From contig DAOWCY010000296.1 of the NCBI GenBank assembly GCA_030639305.1, positions 1 to 6,926 of the forward strand: a DNA stretch of 6,926 nt, in the 5' to 3' direction. Below the pieces are notes generated by a model. It was not told where the DNA came from. It did not search any database and worked only from the letters and a program-made list of their open reading frames with translations. This document shows positions 5,970-6,926 of the stretch, one piece after another. Each line of letters opens with the position of its first letter. The stretch's first letter is position 1. The stretch comes from JAGLQA01 sp023135565 (GTDB lineage: Bacteria; Acidobacteriota; Aminicenantia; UBA2199). The position numbers and the translations under genes are program-made.

Positions 5970-6575
5970 TCAATTTAACTCCTCAAAAGGCAGCGCTTTT
6001 TGAATCGAGATTTGTGAGCTTTCTTCCGGCACCTCATTGCCCCAGGCCTCCCATCCGGGTACCCTCTTCCGGGCAAATAACTCGATCTTCCGGCAGCCGG
6101 GAATCCCGCGCGTGGCCTGATCGATCAAATCCCTGAACACTTCCGGCTTCTCACTGTGCCTGAGTACTCTCGTTTCGATGATATTCGGCTTCTGCTGCCT
6201 GAATGCTTTGACTCTTCCTCTCACTCCTAACAAAAGATGCTCGGTCTGATTCCTGAACCAAAAACCCATTCCTAAAGACTTAATCTTTCGCCATGTGATC
6301 ATCGTTTTGTACTTGAATCCCCAGGCCGATAAAACCCTCAACCCGTCCGGCAAAAAAGGCACCGTGCACCATAAAAACAAAACCGCATCCCTCTCTATTA
6401 TCTCAGGTACTTTTAAATCGCATATCTCATCTGTCGATAAAGTAGGGTACTTAGCCGCCGCGCCGCTGTTCATGTTGCGGCCTGTATTTTTGTTAGAGTA
6501 TTGCCAGGGAGGATCAGCATAGACTACATTATAAGTCCCGGCTGGAAATGGAATCATTACTCTATCTGCTTTCAT
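5970..6575 (-). CDS. Orphan MT-A70-family DNA adenine N6-methyltransferase
   Basis: This is an S-adenosylmethionine-dependent N6-adenine methyltransferase of the MT-A70 family, the fold shared with METTL3 and with many phage and plasmid enzymes. From the ATG at 6575 the protein has 201 residues. The catalytic DPPW motif (YADPPWQY) begins at residue 21. NQTEHLLLGVRG and RHSEKPEVFRDLI follow near residues 109-151, then the C-terminal KIELFARK…GWEAWGNE, which parallels the SAM/ribose-binding end of METTL3-like enzymes. The length is normal and nothing is missing. The frame is open to a TTG at 6602 (210 residues). I prefer the ATG because AAGGG (6586-6590) lies ten bases upstream, while the TTG has no ribosome site. 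No restriction nuclease, specificity subunit or phage gene is next to it. DNA is the likely substrate, with regulatory or anti-restriction roles possible. Confidence 0.9.
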   Translation of the reverse strand: MKADRVMIPFPAGTYNVVYADPPWQYSNKNTGRNMNSGAAAKYPTLSTDEICDLKVPEIIERDAVLFLWCTVPFLPDGLRVLSAWGFKYKTMITWRKIKSLGMGFWFRNQTEHLLLGVRGRVKAFRQQKPNIIETRVLRHSEKPEVFRDLIDQATRGIPGCRKIELFARKRVPGWEAWGNEVPEESSQISIQKALPFEELN

Positions 6576-6642
6576 TAAATAAATACCCTTACTCTGAATC
6601 AACTTTGCTCATGTTTCTAATTCTTTAATATCTTGCCTCTGT

Positions 6643-6655
6643 GGTGCAGAGCACC
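6643..6655. repeat. Small perfect palindrome GGTGC-AGA-GCACC
   Basis: The arms are 5 bp with a 3-base loop. It lies upstream of the methyltransferase gene, inside a 31-base stretch that separates two GCCTCYG copies (6635-6641 and 6666-6672). The other copy of the larger repeat, at 6842, has no such stretch, so this looks like an insertion or local duplication within the repeat. Confidence 0.5.
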
Positions 6656-6665
6656 CAGCCTATTA

Positions 6666-6722
6666 GCCTCCGGCGGCCCTGTCGGGGACCCAACTTTTGT
6701 AAAAGTTTGAACAAAACTTTTA
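6666..6722. repeat. Extragenic direct repeat, copy 1 (57 bp)
   Basis: It is identical to copy 2 (6844-6900) at 52 of 57 positions without gaps. The first half is GC-rich (GCCTCCGGCGGCCCTG…GGGGACCC). The second half is AACTTTTGTAAAAGTT followed by TGAACAAAACTTTTA, two overlapping palindromes that can form alternative stems. All differences fall in the GC-rich half. Confidence 0.85.
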
Positions 6723-6735
6723 TTTACGCTGTCTT

Positions 6736-6748
6736 GCCGCGAAGCGGC
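6736..6748. repeat. Hairpin GCCGC-GAA-GCGGC
   Basis: Perfect 5-bp arms around a GAA loop. The same design (GC arms, GAA loop) recurs at 6803-6815, TCGCC-GAA-GGCGA, so the two flank the large 6771-6802 palindrome. This ordered arrangement suggests one composite element rather than chance hairpins. Confidence 0.6.
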
Positions 6749-6770
6749 TTAACAAAAGTTTTTCGGGGGT

Positions 6771-6802
6771 CCAGGGGGCGGTTTTTTAAAAAAGCCCCCT
6801 GG
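6771..6802. terminator. Large palindrome CCAGGGGGC…GCCCCCTGG, terminator-like
   Basis: CCAGGGGGC (6771-6779) pairs perfectly with GCCCCCTGG (6794-6802), and the interior is GG, six T and six A. The T-run sits inside the loop rather than after the stem. Such GC-stem, T/A-centre palindromes recur as extragenic elements and may act as bidirectional terminators. It could serve a gene beyond the right edge of the window. Confidence 0.4.
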
Positions 6803-6815
6803 TCGCCGAAGGCGA
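6803..6815. repeat. Hairpin TCGCC-GAA-GGCGA
   Basis: Perfect 5-bp arms with a GAA loop, directly adjoining the large palindrome at 6771-6802. It is the partner of the similar hairpin at 6736-6748. Confidence 0.6.
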
Positions 6816-6843
6816 AATTTCTCTTTTGAATTCTTTGGCATTT

Positions 6844-6900
6844 GCCTCTGGCAGCCCTGCCGGGGGCCAAACTTTTGTAAAAGTTTGAACAAAACTTTTA
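6844..6900. repeat. Extragenic direct repeat, copy 2 (57 bp)
   Basis: This is the second copy of the 57-bp repeat, 178 bases after the first. Both copies are preceded by AATTCTTT, a spacer of five or six bases and TTGCCTCTG, so the repeated unit extends leftwards (from 6829 here and from 6619 for copy 1). The window ends 26 bases after this copy, so more copies may follow. Confidence 0.85.
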
Positions 6901-6926
6901 ATTATTTAAAATCAAAGGCGCTCACA

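Noticed and set aside
6641..6829. 62-codon plus-strand frame at the right edge
   Set aside because: It lies wholly within the hairpin-rich repeat; such frames arise wherever this kind of repeat is translated.
6666..6900. CRISPR array
   Set aside because: Only two copies, 57 bp long with internal palindromes and a 121-base interval containing its own hairpins; no spacer-like regularity and no cas genes.
1..6926. tRNA, rRNA or riboswitch genes
   Set aside because: No cloverleaf with a TTCRA arm and CCA-type end, no rRNA-like sequence and no riboswitch consensus was found by eye on either strand.

Overview
The window looks like an accessory stretch of a bacterial chromosome, probably from an uncultivated, environmental Gram-negative-type lineage. 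Shine-Dalgarno sequences are strong, one promoter is sigma70-like, one enzyme carries a Tat signal, and the gaps hold dispersed palindromic repeats. No rRNA, tRNA or marker protein is present, so the phylum cannot be fixed. The secreted 'PNGGE..W' repeat protein and the extragenic repeats remind me of candidate phyla such as Aminicenantes, but this is only an impression.

Layout, left to right. (1) 3-1910, plus strand: the 3' part of a large surface or secreted protein. It has tandem Kre9/KNH-like Ig-fold repeats of 102 residues followed by an unrecognised C-terminal region of about 365 residues. The leftmost visible repeat has two in-frame stops, so the gene is broken at this edge or the intact part begins just after them. 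(2) 1911-2664: a gene-poor gap with a strong hairpin, an imperfectly self-complementary block of about 150 bases that could be a structured RNA, and a T-run-rich tail. (3) 2665-4212, minus strand: a small transcription unit. A near-consensus promoter is followed by a 58-codon ORF with its own ribosome site, whose stop codon lies inside the ribosome site of a Tat-exported class V (isopenicillin N epimerase-like) PLP enzyme. (4) About 4440-5728: the right end of a Tn3-family transposon. It keeps the DDE catalytic part of tnpA and a complete 38-bp terminal inverted repeat; the left end and roughly the first 600 codons of tnpA are gone. (5) 5729-5969: a compact regulatory-looking block with a near-perfect 17-bp-arm hairpin, a plus-strand promoter, and repeated AACTTAA motifs in both orientations. 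(6) 5970-6575/6602, minus strand: an orphan MT-A70-type adenine methyltransferase. (7) 6619-6926: a composite extragenic repeat with two 57-bp direct copies and several hairpins.

The genes do not form one pathway. The picture is a decaying surface-protein gene, an independent exported PLP enzyme, and a transposon scar next to an orphan DNA methyltransferase flanked by repeats. I did not find a clear new defence or mobile system. The parts most worth a second look are the AACTTAA block beside the methyltransferase, the coupled small ORF, the structured gap at 2082-2236, and the composite repeat at the right edge.
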